In this document: positions 8,909 to 18,570 of the stretch, one piece after another
Numbering within the stretch: position 1 is the first letter of the stretch
Layout of the letters: each line of letters opens with the position of its first letter
NCBI RefSeq assembly: GCF_025947345.1
Contig: NZ_CP110011.1
Span: 3,286,001-3,350,000 of the forward strand
Reading direction: 5' to 3'
Source: Flavobacterium sp. N502536
GTDB lineage: Bacteria > Bacteroidota > Bacteroidia > Flavobacteriales > Flavobacteriaceae
DNA: 64,000 nt
Program-made: the position numbers and the translations under genes
The notes under the pieces: model-generated
The model's input: the letters and a program-made list of their open reading frames with translations, nothing else
The model's database searches: none
Told to the model about the DNA's origin: nothing

Positions 8909-9996
8909 AATTACTCTATATAACGCAAAGAGCAAACGAAGAAGGAGGGGTGCAAAGGGTACTTGCGGTAAAAACTAATTATTTAATCGAGAGATTTGAT
9001 TATCAAATAAGCATTATTACTCAAAATGAAGGAAATGAAAATCTTTTTTTTGAGTTTAATAAGCGAATTGAGTTTTATGATATTTCATTAAAAAGTAATA
9101 AAGTTTTTAATCTGTTTCACTATAAAAAAAGATTACAAGAGTATATAAAAAGAATACAGCCTGATTGTATCGTTGTTTGCGATTTTGCATTAAAATCATT
9201 TTCAATTCCATTGCTCATAAATACCAAGATTCCTATTGTTTTTGAAGCACATGGTTCCAGATTCAATGAATACAGAAATGGATTCTTTTTAGGGTTTATG
9301 AGTAAGTTCAAATATAAATATCGAAATTATTGTGCTTCTAAATTTATGACTTTTGTTGCATTATCTGAGGAAAGTCTGAGTGAATGGTCAGTTACAGATA
9401 GTGTTGTAATTTCTAATCCATTGTGGATGGAAACAAAATCTTTTTCAGATTTAAAAGCAAAAAAAATAATTGCTATAGCAAGACATTCCTATGAAAAAGG
9501 AATTGATAGATTACTGCAAATTTGGGAATTAGTTGCGAAAAAATATCCTGATTGGTCACTGGAGATCTATGGAAAAGAAAATGAAGCTTTAGGTTTGCGA
9601 AATTTAGCAAAGAAGTTGAAAATAGAAAAAAGCGTGATGTTTTTTGATCCGGTTGAAAGTATACAGGAAAAATACACCGAAGCATCAATATTGGTAATGA
9701 CCTCTAGAAATGAAGCATTGCCAATGGTTTTAATTGAAGCGATGGCTTGTGGTTTGCCTTGCGTTGCTTATGATTGCCCAGTTGGACCAAAAGCAATTAT
9801 ACAAGACGATAAAAATGGATTTCTTGTAGAGGAAGGGAATCAGGATTCTTATGTTGAAAAATTAAGTCTTTTAATAGAAGATGAACTCTTAAGAAGGAAG
9901 ATGAGTGACGAGGCCAAAAAAAGCATAGAAAAATATAATTTGAAGCACATTATGGATCAATGGAAAATATTGTTTGACTCAATTGTAAAGGCCTAA
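8905..9996 (+). CDS. Family 4 glycosyltransferase
   Basis: GT-B enzyme of 363 residues. The N-terminal MKLLYITQRANEEGGVQRVL carries the glycine-rich acceptor loop. The C-terminal donor domain has IAIARHSYEKGIDRLLQIW and EALPMVLIE (E-x7-E motif), then GLPCVAYDCPVGP. It retains the sugar anomer on transfer from a nucleotide sugar. It is coupled to the ketoisomerase gene by an ATGA overlap and converges with the next minus-strand glycosyltransferase, overlapping it by 4 bp. Linkage and acceptor are unknown. Confidence 0.88.
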   Translation: MKLLYITQRANEEGGVQRVLAVKTNYLIERFDYQISIITQNEGNENLFFEFNKRIEFYDISLKSNKVFNLFHYKKRLQEYIKRIQPDCIVVCDFALKSFSIPLLINTKIPIVFEAHGSRFNEYRNGFFLGFMSKFKYKYRNYCASKFMTFVALSEESLSEWSVTDSVVISNPLWMETKSFSDLKAKKIIAIARHSYEKGIDRLLQIWELVAKKYPDWSLEIYGKENEALGLRNLAKKLKIEKSVMFFDPVESIQEKYTEASILVMTSRNEALPMVLIEAMACGLPCVAYDCPVGPKAIIQDDKNGFLVEEGNQDSYVEKLSLLIEDELLRRKMSDEAKKSIEKYNLKHIMDQWKILFDSIVKA

Positions 9997-10874
9997 TTTA
10001 TATTACAATAATAGCCCAATCGATAAATGTCAAAAAGAAAAAGTGAAGGTTTTTTGCTTAATAATTGCTTCAAAAAAAAAGGTTTAAATATTTTGAATCC
10101 AAATGCAACTAAACCTTTAAGGTAATATTTATTTATGATTTGAAAATAATGTGAGAGTTTGGTATACTCTGGAGGAATTAGATCAGAATCAACTAAGTTT
10201 TTCAATCCAACAACAGCTTCTTCGGATTTTCGTAAAAATGTTTTACTGTTTTCAATTCCCAAATGATAAACGGGGTTTTCAATGTGAACAATATCAATTT
10301 TATTTTGCATTAAATTGTATGAAAACAAGGTGTCTTCATGTCTGAGATTTGGAATGTTTTCGTTGAAATTTACAAGAGAAAATGTGCTTTTTCTGATCAT
10401 GAAATTCAAAGTTAGAAACGAAATATACGGTTTTTTGTTTCGTTCTAAAGTTGATAAAGCTTCACGTCTTCTACCATAAACCAATCGTAAGGTTTCTTTT
10501 TGTTGAGGTTTTGAATCTTCATATAAAATCCCTCCATAGATAACTTTCTCACGGTCGTTGATTTGTGAGATGTAATTTGAAATAAAATTGCTGTGAATTG
10601 GAATTGTATCAGCATCTAAAAAAAGCAAATTTTCATAAGCTGCTTTATGAGCTAACAAATTTCTAATGGCACTTCTTCCAATATTTTTTTCTAAGATAGC
10701 GTAGCTGCATTTTTCGAATCGATTAATCTTTTGATTTTCAATTGAAAAAAATGTAGAAGCATCATCAAGACATATAATTTCAAAGACGATATCTGATTCC
10801 AAAGCCTGTTTATACAATGTCTCAACAAGTGGTAAAACATTATAATTAAAAACCGGAATTAAAATAGAGAGCAT
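9993..10874 (-). CDS. Family 2 glycosyltransferase
   Basis: GT-A transferase of 293 residues. MLSILIPVFNYNVLPLVETL begins the fold, ICLDDAST holds the nucleotide-binding Asp pair, and FLDADTIP is the DxD metal motif. HEDTLFSYNL near residue 185 resembles the catalytic ED motif. It follows ftsE on the minus strand with the stop and start fused as TAATG, so it is co-transcribed and probably coupled to ftsE. This pairing of a sugar transferase with a division ABC protein is positional only. Confidence 0.85.
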   Translation of the reverse strand: MLSILIPVFNYNVLPLVETLYKQALESDIVFEIICLDDASTFFSIENQKINRFEKCSYAILEKNIGRSAIRNLLAHKAAYENLLFLDADTIPIHSNFISNYISQINDREKVIYGGILYEDSKPQQKETLRLVYGRRREALSTLERNKKPYISFLTLNFMIRKSTFSLVNFNENIPNLRHEDTLFSYNLMQNKIDIVHIENPVYHLGIENSKTFLRKSEEAVVGLKNLVDSDLIPPEYTKLSHYFQIINKYYLKGLVAFGFKIFKPFFLKQLLSKKPSLFLFDIYRLGYYCNIN

Positions 10875-11557
10875 TACACGCTGCGTTGCACCACTTCAAA
10901 AATTCTTTCATCCTCACATTTTAGTGTTTTGGAAGGGAATTTCATCAGCAAAGCATAATCATGAGTAACCATGATAACTGTTTTACCGTTGGCATTGATT
11001 TTTTTCAAAACTTCAAGGACTTCTGAGCTTGTTTGCGGATCGAGATTTCCGGTTGGCTCATCGGCTAAAATGAATTCAGGATCGTTTAGTAGCGCTCTTG
11101 CAATTGCAACACGCTGCTGCTCACCTCCCGACAGTTGATGTGGCATCTTGTTTAAGAATTCTTTCATGCCTACCTTGTCAAGAACTTCATCGATTTTATG
11201 TTCCATTGCTTCTTTCTCAGACCAGCCAGTTGCTTTTAAAACAAAAAGCATATTGTCTTTTACCGAACGGTCCGGAAGTAACTTAAAATCCTGAAATACA
11301 ATTCCGATTTTACGTCTCAGATACGGGATTTCGCTTTCTTTTAAAGTCGCCAAATCAAATTCTACAATATGACCTTCACCCTCAGTTAAAGGTAAATCGC
11401 CGTACAGCGTTTTCATGAAACTACTTTTTCCGGAACCTGTTTTTCCAATTATATAGATAAATTCACCATGCTGAACATCTAAATTAATATGAGATAAAAT
11501 TTTCTTTCCTTCCTGATATATAGTGACTTCTTTAAGAGACAGTACGGTTTGCGACAT
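10874..11557 (-). CDS. ftsE: Cell division ATP-binding protein FtsE
   Basis: ABC ATPase of 227 residues: Walker A GKTGSGKS (38-45), signature LSGGEQQRVAIARAL, Walker B FILADEPTGNLD and the switch His in VTHDYAL. FtsE pairs with the membrane protein FtsX and controls peptidoglycan hydrolases at the division site. I set the start at 11557 (MSQTVLSL), where the homologous region begins; the frame runs 32 codons further up to 11653, but that extension is unlike the family. FtsX is not next to it or elsewhere in the window. The C-terminal LMKFPSKTLKCEDERI is typical of Bacteroidota FtsE. Confidence 0.88.
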   Translation of the reverse strand: MSQTVLSLKEVTIYQEGKKILSHINLDVQHGEFIYIIGKTGSGKSSFMKTLYGDLPLTEGEGHIVEFDLATLKESEIPYLRRKIGIVFQDFKLLPDRSVKDNMLFVLKATGWSEKEAMEHKIDEVLDKVGMKEFLNKMPHQLSGGEQQRVAIARALLNDPEFILADEPTGNLDPQTSSEVLEVLKKINANGKTVIMVTHDYALLMKFPSKTLKCEDERIFEVVQRSV

Positions 11558-11923
11558 AATAAAATTGATTTGAATGGTAAAAGTAATAAGATAACGCTTG
11601 GATTCAAAATAAATTTCAATCATTTCTATGGGAATTTTTTTAAAAGCAACCACGAATTAAACGGATTGGAAGGATTTGATTCTCTTTTTAGACGAAAACT
11701 TAAATTTTGTTGAGTAGAAATTTTATAATAAAAAATAACGAAAAAAGGAACCGCAAGAAGTTGCACAGGTTTATTTTACGAGGGAGTGATGACGATTTTT
11801 AAACCGAATTAATGGAAGGTTGGTAATGCAATTAAACTCAGTTGATAAAGCATCTAGTTTAGAATTATTTATACGGCTGATCGGGTTTAATTAATTTTTT
11901 GTTCATAATAAAAGCCTGAAACG
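11558..11923. other. Divergent intergenic region, ftsE / TPR gene
   Basis: About 370 bp without a credible gene. It contains CCACGAATTAAACGGATT near 11650-11667, which resembles the GCCACGAATTCAC repeat word at 17.8 and 52.0 kb and looks like a decayed copy. The promoter of the downstream TPR gene follows at 11924. Confidence 0.45.
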
Positions 11924-11956
11924 TTTCGTTATAAACGGTATAAAATGATACATTTG
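11924..11956 (+). promoter_or_regulatory. Promoter for the TPR protein gene
   Basis: TACATTTG at 11949-11956 fits TAnnTTTG exactly. TTTC at 11924-11927, 21 bp upstream, is a three-of-four match to the -33 box. The start codon follows 20 bp downstream. Confidence 0.55.
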
Positions 11957-11975
11957 AATACTAAATATAATTAAA

Positions 11976-14900
11976 ATGCGTAAACTTCCCTGGTTCTTTT
12001 TATTTCCAATTATCCTTTTTTCGACCATAGTTTCGGCACAAAAATCAGCTATTTACACTTACGATTTAAAGGATTTTGACAAAGCACTGGCTTTATACAA
12101 TGACAAACAATATGCTTCGGCCCAACTTATTTTCGAACAGGTAAAAAACAATGCCACAACTGAAGAAGTTCAGTCAGATTGTGCTTATTATATTGCCAAT
12201 TGCGCTATTCGTACAAACAAAGTAAATGCCGATGCTCTAATCGAAAAATTTGTAAACGATTATCCAACAAGTACAAAACAAAATCAGGCCTATATTGAAG
12301 TGGCCCAGTACTTTTTTGAGCAGGGAAATTATCCGAAAGCTTTGCAATGGTTTGACAAAGTCGATGAAACTTATATGAGTAAATCGGATTCGGATAAATT
12401 TAATTTCCAGAAAGGCTATAGTTATTTCAATGCTAAAAAGAAAAAAGAAGCTACAACTTATTTTAATAAAGTGGTAAACTCTCCTGAATTTGGTTCTCAG
12501 GCCAAATATTATTTGGGATTTATGGCTTACGAAGGTGACGATTACAAAGAAGCAACTAAATATTTTGATGAAGTTTCGGGTGAAGAAAAATACAAAGAAA
12601 AGCTTTCGTATTATCAGGCCGACATGAATTTTAAATTGGGGAATTTCCAAAAAGCAATCGACTTAGGGCAAAAAGCAATGAGTAAATCCAATGATTTGGA
12701 AAAATCTGAATTGAATAAAATTATAGGAGAGAGTTATTTTAATTTAAAACAATACGGCAAAGCGATTCCGTTTTTAGAGCAATATGCCGGTAAAAAAGGA
12801 AAGTGGAACAATACTGATTTCTACCAGTTGGGATATGCTTATTACGAGCAAAAAGAGTATGAAAAAGCGATCTCTCAATTCAATAAAATTATCGAAGGGA
12901 AAGATTTCGTTGCTCAAAATGCGTATTACCATTTAGGTTTGGCTTATTTGAACACGGGCAAAAAACAAGAAGCTTTAAATGCGTTTAAAAATGCTTCGGA
13001 AATGGATTTCAATGCCCAGATTCAGGAAGATGCCGCTTTGAATTATGCAAAGCTGAGTTATGAAATTGGAAATGCCTATCAAACCGTTCCGGGCATTTTA
13101 CTTGATTTCTTAAAAAAATACCCAAACAACTCCAGTAAATCGGAAGTAGAAAAATTATTGGTAGACTCTTATATTTCTTCTAAAAATTACAAAGAAGCAT
13201 TGTCTTTATTAGAAAAAAACAGATCGGCAGAAAATAAAGCAGCCTATCAAAAAGTACTTTTTTACAGAGGTGTAGAATTGTACAATGAATCAAACTATCA
13301 GGAGGCAGGAAAAATGTTCAAAAGTGCTATCAGTGAACAAAAAACACCTGAATTTACAGCCCGAGCGACTTTTTGGAAAGCAGAAACAGAATACATGACC
13401 GATGATTTTCAGAATGCTTTATTAAGCTATAAACAGTTTGCCGGATTAGCCGCCGCTAAAACTACCACTGAGTACAAAAACATCAACTATAATATTGGTT
13501 ACGCCTATTTTAAACTCAAAGAATACGATCAGGCAGGGAATTCTTTTCAGGCACAAATTGATAATTCGAAAGAAGATAAAGTGCGTTTAAACGATTCGTA
13601 CCTGCGTTTAGGGGACAGTCGATTTGTGAGCACGAAGTACAGTGCCGCAAATGAAGCGTATGCAAAAGCCATTGAAGCAAAAGGGGTTGATGCCGATTAT
13701 GCACAGTTTCAAAAAGCAATTTCTTACGGATTTATGTCTAAAAATGACAAGAAGGCCGATGAGTTGAACAATTTCCTTCAAATGTATAAAAAGTCGTCTT
13801 ATCGTGATGATGCTTTGTATGAATTAGGGAATACTTATGTAGCTGAGAAAAAGAACGAGCAGGCCCTTAAAACATACGATCAGTTAATTTCAGAATTTAA
13901 AAATGGTTCGTTTACTTCAAAAGCGATTTTAAAACAAGGGTTGATTTATTACAATTCAGATCGTGACGATCAGGCTTTGGTGAAATTTAAGAAAGTAGCA
14001 GCTGAGTTTCCTAAAACTCCAGAAGCTCTGGAAGCGGTTTCAACGGCTAGATTGATTTATGTTGATTCAGGAAAAGTAGATGAATATGCAACTTGGGTTC
14101 GTACATTAGATTTTGTGGCAGTTACAGATGCCGAGCTGGATAACGATACTTATGATGCAGCTTTCAAACAATACAGTCAGAATAACAGTAAGCCGGCCAT
14201 AAGTGGTTTTACAGGTTATATAAACAAGTTTCCAAAAGGAATGCATGCGCTTGAAGCAAACTTTTATCTGGCACAATTGTATTTTGCTGAAGGCTCAGAA
14301 ACAAAATCGACAGCAAATTATCAGTATGTAGCTGATCAGCCAAGAAGTGAATTTACAGAGCAGTCGTTGAGCAGACTGGCACAAATTTTCCTAAAAGCAA
14401 AAGACTGTGATCAGTCGGTTCCGGTATTGGTGCGTTTAGAAAATGAAGCCGATTTTCCTCAAAATAAAAGCTTTGCTCAGGCCAACCTGATGAAATGTTA
14501 TTACGATAAGAAAGACTTTGATAATGCTGTAGTGTATGCTGATAAAGTATTGCAAAATGCAAAAGCTGATGCAAACGTAAAAGCCGATGCTCAGATTATT
14601 GTCGCACGTGCAGCAATGCAGACCGGAAATGAAGATAAAGCCAAAGCAGCTTATGCGAAATTATCGGCAACTTCAAAAGGAGAATTAGCTGCGGAAGCCT
14701 TGTATTATGATGCTTATTTTAAAACCAAAGAAGGGAAATTTGATGCTTCGAATGTTTCTGTACAAAAGCTGGCTAAAAACTACTCGGCTTACAAATATTA
14801 CGGAGCGAAAAGTTTAGTCCTGATGGCAAAGAATTTCTATGGATTAAAAGACAGTTATCAGGCAACCTACATTCTGGACAACGTCATTAACAATTTTACC

Positions 14901-14990
14901 GATTATCCGGATGTTGTGGAAGAAGCTAAGAAAGAATTAAGTGCAATAAAATTAGAAGAGTCTAAAACGAATTCTTCAATTACGAAATAG
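11976..14990 (+). CDS. Large tetratricopeptide-repeat protein, exported
   Basis: 1004 residues with an N-terminal signal peptide (MRKLPWFFLFPIILFSTIVSAQ). The rest is almost wholly TPR helices, for example YYEQKEYEKAISQFNKII, AYYHLGLAYLNTGKKQEAL and ALYELGNTYVAEKKNEQAL. Such all-TPR proteins of Bacteroidota are thought to be periplasmic or outer-membrane scaffolds. The C-terminal EEAKKELSAIKLEES is charged. An outer-membrane barrel gene lies two genes downstream in the same direction, which suggests a shared envelope role. No enzymatic motif is seen and the exact function is unknown. Confidence 0.85.
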   Translation: MRKLPWFFLFPIILFSTIVSAQKSAIYTYDLKDFDKALALYNDKQYASAQLIFEQVKNNATTEEVQSDCAYYIANCAIRTNKVNADALIEKFVNDYPTSTKQNQAYIEVAQYFFEQGNYPKALQWFDKVDETYMSKSDSDKFNFQKGYSYFNAKKKKEATTYFNKVVNSPEFGSQAKYYLGFMAYEGDDYKEATKYFDEVSGEEKYKEKLSYYQADMNFKLGNFQKAIDLGQKAMSKSNDLEKSELNKIIGESYFNLKQYGKAIPFLEQYAGKKGKWNNTDFYQLGYAYYEQKEYEKAISQFNKIIEGKDFVAQNAYYHLGLAYLNTGKKQEALNAFKNASEMDFNAQIQEDAALNYAKLSYEIGNAYQTVPGILLDFLKKYPNNSSKSEVEKLLVDSYISSKNYKEALSLLEKNRSAENKAAYQKVLFYRGVELYNESNYQEAGKMFKSAISEQKTPEFTARATFWKAETEYMTDDFQNALLSYKQFAGLAAAKTTTEYKNINYNIGYAYFKLKEYDQAGNSFQAQIDNSKEDKVRLNDSYLRLGDSRFVSTKYSAANEAYAKAIEAKGVDADYAQFQKAISYGFMSKNDKKADELNNFLQMYKKSSYRDDALYELGNTYVAEKKNEQALKTYDQLISEFKNGSFTSKAILKQGLIYYNSDRDDQALVKFKKVAAEFPKTPEALEAVSTARLIYVDSGKVDEYATWVRTLDFVAVTDAELDNDTYDAAFKQYSQNNSKPAISGFTGYINKFPKGMHALEANFYLAQLYFAEGSETKSTANYQYVADQPRSEFTEQSLSRLAQIFLKAKDCDQSVPVLVRLENEADFPQNKSFAQANLMKCYYDKKDFDNAVVYADKVLQNAKADANVKADAQIIVARAAMQTGNEDKAKAAYAKLSATSKGELAAEALYYDAYFKTKEGKFDASNVSVQKLAKNYSAYKYYGAKSLVLMAKNFYGLKDSYQATYILDNVINNFTDYPDVVEEAKKELSAIKLEESKTNSSITK

Positions 14991-15075
14991 TTCATTTGGT
15001 GAAATGTGAAATGTTGTCTGTGAAATCAGAATAACAGATAACATTTTACGTCTCACAAAACACATTTTACAACAT
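14991..15075. repeat. Intergenic inverted words GTGAAATGTGAAATG / ACATTTTAC
   Basis: The 85-bp gap holds GTGAAATGTGAAATGTT at the left and AACATTTTACG and ACACATTTTAC at the right, making imperfect inverted copies. The next gap (15940-16036) is built from the same words, so both spacers belong to one repeat family. Confidence 0.55.
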
Positions 15076-15939
15076 ATGAGTTTACCTTTTTATATAATTG
15101 ATGTTTTTGCTGATAAAAAGTATGCCGGGAATCAGTTGGCCGTTTTTTTAGATGCTGAAAATTTAAGTTCAGAAGAAATGCAGCAGATGGCGCGAGAGAT
15201 AAACTTCGCAGAAAGCACATTCATAACAAAACTTGACCGGGAGAAAAATAAGGCCGAAATCAGAATATTTACACCAGCTCATGAAATGGAGTTTGCGGGA
15301 CATCCTATAATTGGAACCTCTTGGGTTTTGATCCATAAAATATTTGAAAATTCCCCTGAAAACATCACATTAAATGTTCCTATTGGAGGAATTCCAATTC
15401 ACCAGTCCGAAGATTTAATTTGGTTAAAAGCGGCACAGCCAAAATTTTGGGATATTTTTTCGAAAGAAGATTTCACATTATTCAGTAATCTGAAAAAGGA
15501 AGATTTCGAAAATCAATTTCCAATTCAGGAAGTGACAACTGGAAGCGCATTTGTAATGGTGGGGCTGAGCAATAAAAAAGCACTGGAAAACTTGGTTTTA
15601 GATAAAGATAAAGCCGATCAATGGATGAAAAGAAATTGCAAAACTTCTCATAGAGGTCTGTATTTCTATTATTTAGAAGATTCCAAATTGTTTAGCAGAA
15701 TGCTATGTGTCGAACACAATCAATTGGTTGAAGATGCAGCAACAGGAAGTGCCAGCACCTGTTTACAGGCTTTTCTGTTAAAATATCATTTGCCGCAAAT
15801 TGAAATGATTAATTATCAGGGAGATTATATCAATCGTCCGTCGCAAATTTATTTTAAAGGAAAAGTAACCGAAAATCAGTTTGAGATTAAAATAGGAGGA
15901 AAAGCACAGTTTGTTGCAAAAGGAGATTGGGAAGTATAA
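15076..15939 (+). CDS. PhzF family isomerase-like protein
   Basis: 287 residues with the two-lobed diaminopimelate-epimerase fold of the PhzF family. The catalytic Glu is in INFAESTF (Glu46), GHPIIGTSW follows near residue 76, and VEDAATGSA near residue 218 holds the conserved Asp. The name comes from the phenazine isomerase, but no phenazine genes are here and most family members have unknown substrates. It sits between the TPR and barrel genes, separated from both by related repeat words. The family is certain and the reaction is unknown. Confidence 0.85.
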   Translation: MSLPFYIIDVFADKKYAGNQLAVFLDAENLSSEEMQQMAREINFAESTFITKLDREKNKAEIRIFTPAHEMEFAGHPIIGTSWVLIHKIFENSPENITLNVPIGGIPIHQSEDLIWLKAAQPKFWDIFSKEDFTLFSNLKKEDFENQFPIQEVTTGSAFVMVGLSNKKALENLVLDKDKADQWMKRNCKTSHRGLYFYYLEDSKLFSRMLCVEHNQLVEDAATGSASTCLQAFLLKYHLPQIEMINYQGDYINRPSQIYFKGKVTENQFEIKIGGKAQFVAKGDWEV

Positions 15940-16036
15940 CAAATAGAAAAGTTAATAATGTAAAATGTTAATTGTGAAATGTGAACTGAAATGCATCTTA
16001 CATTTTACAACTAACATTTCACAAAAAGAAATAAAT
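15940..16036. repeat. Intergenic inverted words, same family as 14991-15075
   Basis: GTAAAATGTTAATTGTGAAATG at the left (given as GTAAAATGTTAA then TTGTGAAATG) and CATTTTACAACTAACATTTC at the right form an imperfect inverted repeat of about 20-bp arms just before the barrel gene. Confidence 0.6.
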
Positions 16037-17788
16037 ATGAAAATTAATTGCCACAATAAAATCATCATTTTACTAGTATTGTTTGTTGTACAGCTTTCGT
16101 TTTCGCAAAAGAAAAACGAAACAATAGGAACAGAAACAGTAAACGTAGTAAAACCTTATTCGCCAACGATTTCAGATGCTTTTAAAGTGAAGGAAACACC
16201 TTCGCTTGACGATACCGGAAATCAGCCAAAAGAAACCATAAAATATAGTATTTTATCTGTTCCGGTGGCTTCTACATTCACACCTTCAAAAGGAAAGGCC
16301 GAAGGGGTTGAGAAATCTAAAAAAGAAAAACTGTTTAACAATTATGCCACATTGGGAGTAGGGAATTATGGGACTTTAAATGCTGAATTATTTGTCAATC
16401 AGGAGTTGGGGAATAACGATTATGTTGCAGGGATGTTTCGTCATCACTCTTCTCAGGGCGGAATTAAAGGGGTAGATCTAAACGATGAGTTTTACGATAC
16501 AGCCTTAAATGTGGGCTATGGTGTAAACAATCGTGATATGTCCTGGAATGTTGATTTAGGTTATCAGAATCAATTGTACAACTGGTATGGTTTACCAGCT
16601 GATTTTGGAGCTACTTTGGCCGGACAAACCCGCGATGATTTAATAAGAGGGATCAATCCAAATCATTCTTATAACACCATTTCCTTGGGTGGTAATGTAT
16701 CTTTTACGGAGGGGATTTTTAGTAAGATCTCGACCAAGTTTACGCATTTCTCAGATAGTTTTTCATCGTCAGAAAATCGTTTTTATGTAAAACCTTCTTT
16801 CAAAGTAGAAGTGATGGATCAGTCTATAAATACCAATATTATTGTGGATCATGTTAGCGGATCTTTTGAACATAATTATGCGCACGATAATACAGCCCCA
16901 TTAAAATACAGTCTGACGAATTTTGGAATTGAACCAAGTTTTGTGATTTTGGAAAATGACTGGACATTGGAGTTAGGTGCGGGATTGTTTTATGGTCTGG
17001 ATTCTGAAAACAGCGGAAACAAGTTTTATATTTATCCAAAAGTGAATGCTTCGTATAAGCTGGTAGGAGATTTAATGATTTTCTATACCGGAGTTAACGG
17101 AGGTTTAAATCAAAATTCTTATGCTGATTTGGTGACCGGGAATCCGTTTTTATCGCCAACGCTTCATATGAAACCAACTAACAATCAGTACACTGTTTTT
17201 GCAGGTTTAAAAGGAAAACTGGCCAACAATATCAATTATAATCTTACCGGTTCTTATCTAAATGAAAAAGACAAAGCCTTATACAAAGGCAATGATTACA
17301 CGGAAGATTTCTCTAACCAAAATTATGCTTTTGGGAACTCATTTGGAGTGGTTTATGATGATGTGAGAACCTTCCGTTTCTATGGAGAATTAAAAGCCGA
17401 TTTTTCTCAAAATGTCTCTTTCGGAATCAACGGAACTTTTAACAGCTATAAATTTGATGGTACAGAAGCATGGAATTTACCGACTATGAAATTAAGTTCT
17501 AATCTGGACGTAAATATCACGAAACAATGGTATGCTGGACTGAATGTTTTCTATGTGGGAGAACGTAAAGACATGCAATCCAATCTGAATTTAGGAGCAG
17601 ATCCGGTGCTTACAACACTAAAAAGTTATTTTGACGCCAATGCACATTTAGGGTATAAATACAACGAACGTTTGACTTGTTTTTTAAAGCTTAATAATAT
17701 TGGAAATCAGGCCTACGAAAAATGGCTGAATTATCCGGTACAAGGATTTCAGGTAGTCGTTGGAGCAAACTACAAATTCGATTTTTAA
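16037..17788 (+). CDS. Outer-membrane beta-barrel protein (TonB-receptor-like barrel)
   Basis: 583 residues from the ATG at 16037, which begins a clear signal peptide (MKINCHNKIIILLVLFVVQLSFSQ). The frame continues 24 codons upstream but that part is repeat DNA. Alternating polar/aromatic strands such as DMSWNVDLGYQNQLYNWYGL and the terminal GFQVVVGANYKFDF, with a final Phe, show an outer-membrane barrel. A plug domain is not evident, so calling it a TonB receptor would be loose. It follows the TPR and PhzF genes and ends at a strong terminator hairpin. Confidence 0.8.
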   Translation: MKINCHNKIIILLVLFVVQLSFSQKKNETIGTETVNVVKPYSPTISDAFKVKETPSLDDTGNQPKETIKYSILSVPVASTFTPSKGKAEGVEKSKKEKLFNNYATLGVGNYGTLNAELFVNQELGNNDYVAGMFRHHSSQGGIKGVDLNDEFYDTALNVGYGVNNRDMSWNVDLGYQNQLYNWYGLPADFGATLAGQTRDDLIRGINPNHSYNTISLGGNVSFTEGIFSKISTKFTHFSDSFSSSENRFYVKPSFKVEVMDQSINTNIIVDHVSGSFEHNYAHDNTAPLKYSLTNFGIEPSFVILENDWTLELGAGLFYGLDSENSGNKFYIYPKVNASYKLVGDLMIFYTGVNGGLNQNSYADLVTGNPFLSPTLHMKPTNNQYTVFAGLKGKLANNINYNLTGSYLNEKDKALYKGNDYTEDFSNQNYAFGNSFGVVYDDVRTFRFYGELKADFSQNVSFGINGTFNSYKFDGTEAWNLPTMKLSSNLDVNITKQWYAGLNVFYVGERKDMQSNLNLGADPVLTTLKSYFDANAHLGYKYNERLTCFLKLNNIGNQAYEKWLNYPVQGFQVVVGANYKFDF

Positions 17789-17818
17789 AAGAGATTTACA
17801 GAAAGCTATAAAGTTTTT

Positions 17819-17877
17819 GAGCCGCGAATTCACAAAGTAATTAGGATTATTAGTGAATTCGTGGCTCACTTTTTTTG
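17819..17877 (+). terminator. Terminator with GAGCCGCGAATTCAC stem
   Basis: GAGCCGCGAATTCAC pairs with GTGAATTCGTGGCTC through 15 positions (one G-T) and is followed by a T-run. The stem word recurs as GAATTCGTGGCT near 51.99 kb, so it is also a repeat element. Confidence 0.8.
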
Positions 17878-17918
17878 AGACTGTATAAAACCTTTGCATC
17901 TTTGTAACTAATAACAGT

Positions 17919-17935
17919 AGTACCTCAAAAAAATG
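17919..17935 (+). repeat. TACCTC start-region repeat, copy 1
   Basis: AGTACCTCAAAAAAATG ends exactly at the start codon of the GNAT gene and is identical to 18978-18994 before a different gene. A looser copy (GTGTACCTCATTTCAAAAAA) lies at about 18543. Confidence 0.7.
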
Positions 17936-18463
17936 GAAATTAAACTGAGACAAGAAAATGAAAAGGACCACAAAAGTGTTTTCACCTTAATTGAAAAAGC
18001 TTTTGAAAAGGAAGAATATAGCGATCACCAAGAACAATTTTTGGTTGAAAGATTAAGAAAATCAGCTGCTTTTATTCCGGAACTATCAATTGTTGCCGAA
18101 GTGGAGAATGAAATTGTCGGACATATTTTATTGACAAAGTTAGAAATCAGTAACGATACAGCATCTTTTGAATCTTTGGCACTGGCACCGGTTTCTGTAC
18201 TACCTGAATTTCAGGGAAAAGGAATTGGTTCAAAACTGATACTGCACAGCCATAAAGTAGCAAAAGAGCTGGGCTATAAATCGATTATATTATTAGGACA
18301 TCCCGATTATTATCCGAGATTTGGTTACGAACTTTGTGAAAAGTACCATATCGAAATGCCTTTTGAGGTTCCTGCAGAGAATTGCATGGTCATCGCTTTA
18401 ACCGAAAACGGATTGTCAGGAGTAAGAGGGAAAGTCATTTATCCGACTGCTTTTTTTGAGTAA
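17933..18463 (+). CDS. GNAT family N-acetyltransferase (YhbS-like)
   Basis: 176-residue acetyltransferase. The beta4-alpha3 region LALAPVSVLPEFQGKGIGSKLI has the acetyl-CoA pyrophosphate loop (Q-G-K-G-I-G), and LLGHPDYYPRFGYE is typical of the YhbS subgroup. The substrate is unknown; small molecules or protein N-termini are possible. Its ATG is part of a repeated 17-mer. It is followed on the same strand by an SH3-like and a Gre-like gene. Confidence 0.85.
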   Translation: MEIKLRQENEKDHKSVFTLIEKAFEKEEYSDHQEQFLVERLRKSAAFIPELSIVAEVENEIVGHILLTKLEISNDTASFESLALAPVSVLPEFQGKGIGSKLILHSHKVAKELGYKSIILLGHPDYYPRFGYELCEKYHIEMPFEVPAENCMVIALTENGLSGVRGKVIYPTAFFE

Positions 18464-18570
18464 AAAGGGTAATCTTTTTTTAACTACTTTTTACGATCTT
18501 TAGAACTTCGTGACAAAAGATGATTTTGACAACGAAAGAACTGTGTACCTCATTTCAAAAAATATAGTGA

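Noticed and set aside
11558..11653. 32-codon N-terminal extension of FtsE
   Set aside because: The extension has no resemblance to the family; the ATG at 11557 begins the conserved region.
12237..12650. Antisense ORF of 137 codons within the TPR gene
   Set aside because: Low-complexity Phe/Ile-rich product that is the complement of a Lys/Glu-rich TPR coding frame.
15965..16036. Upstream extension of the barrel protein
   Set aside because: It is encoded by repeat DNA, and the ATG at 16037 begins a standard signal peptide.
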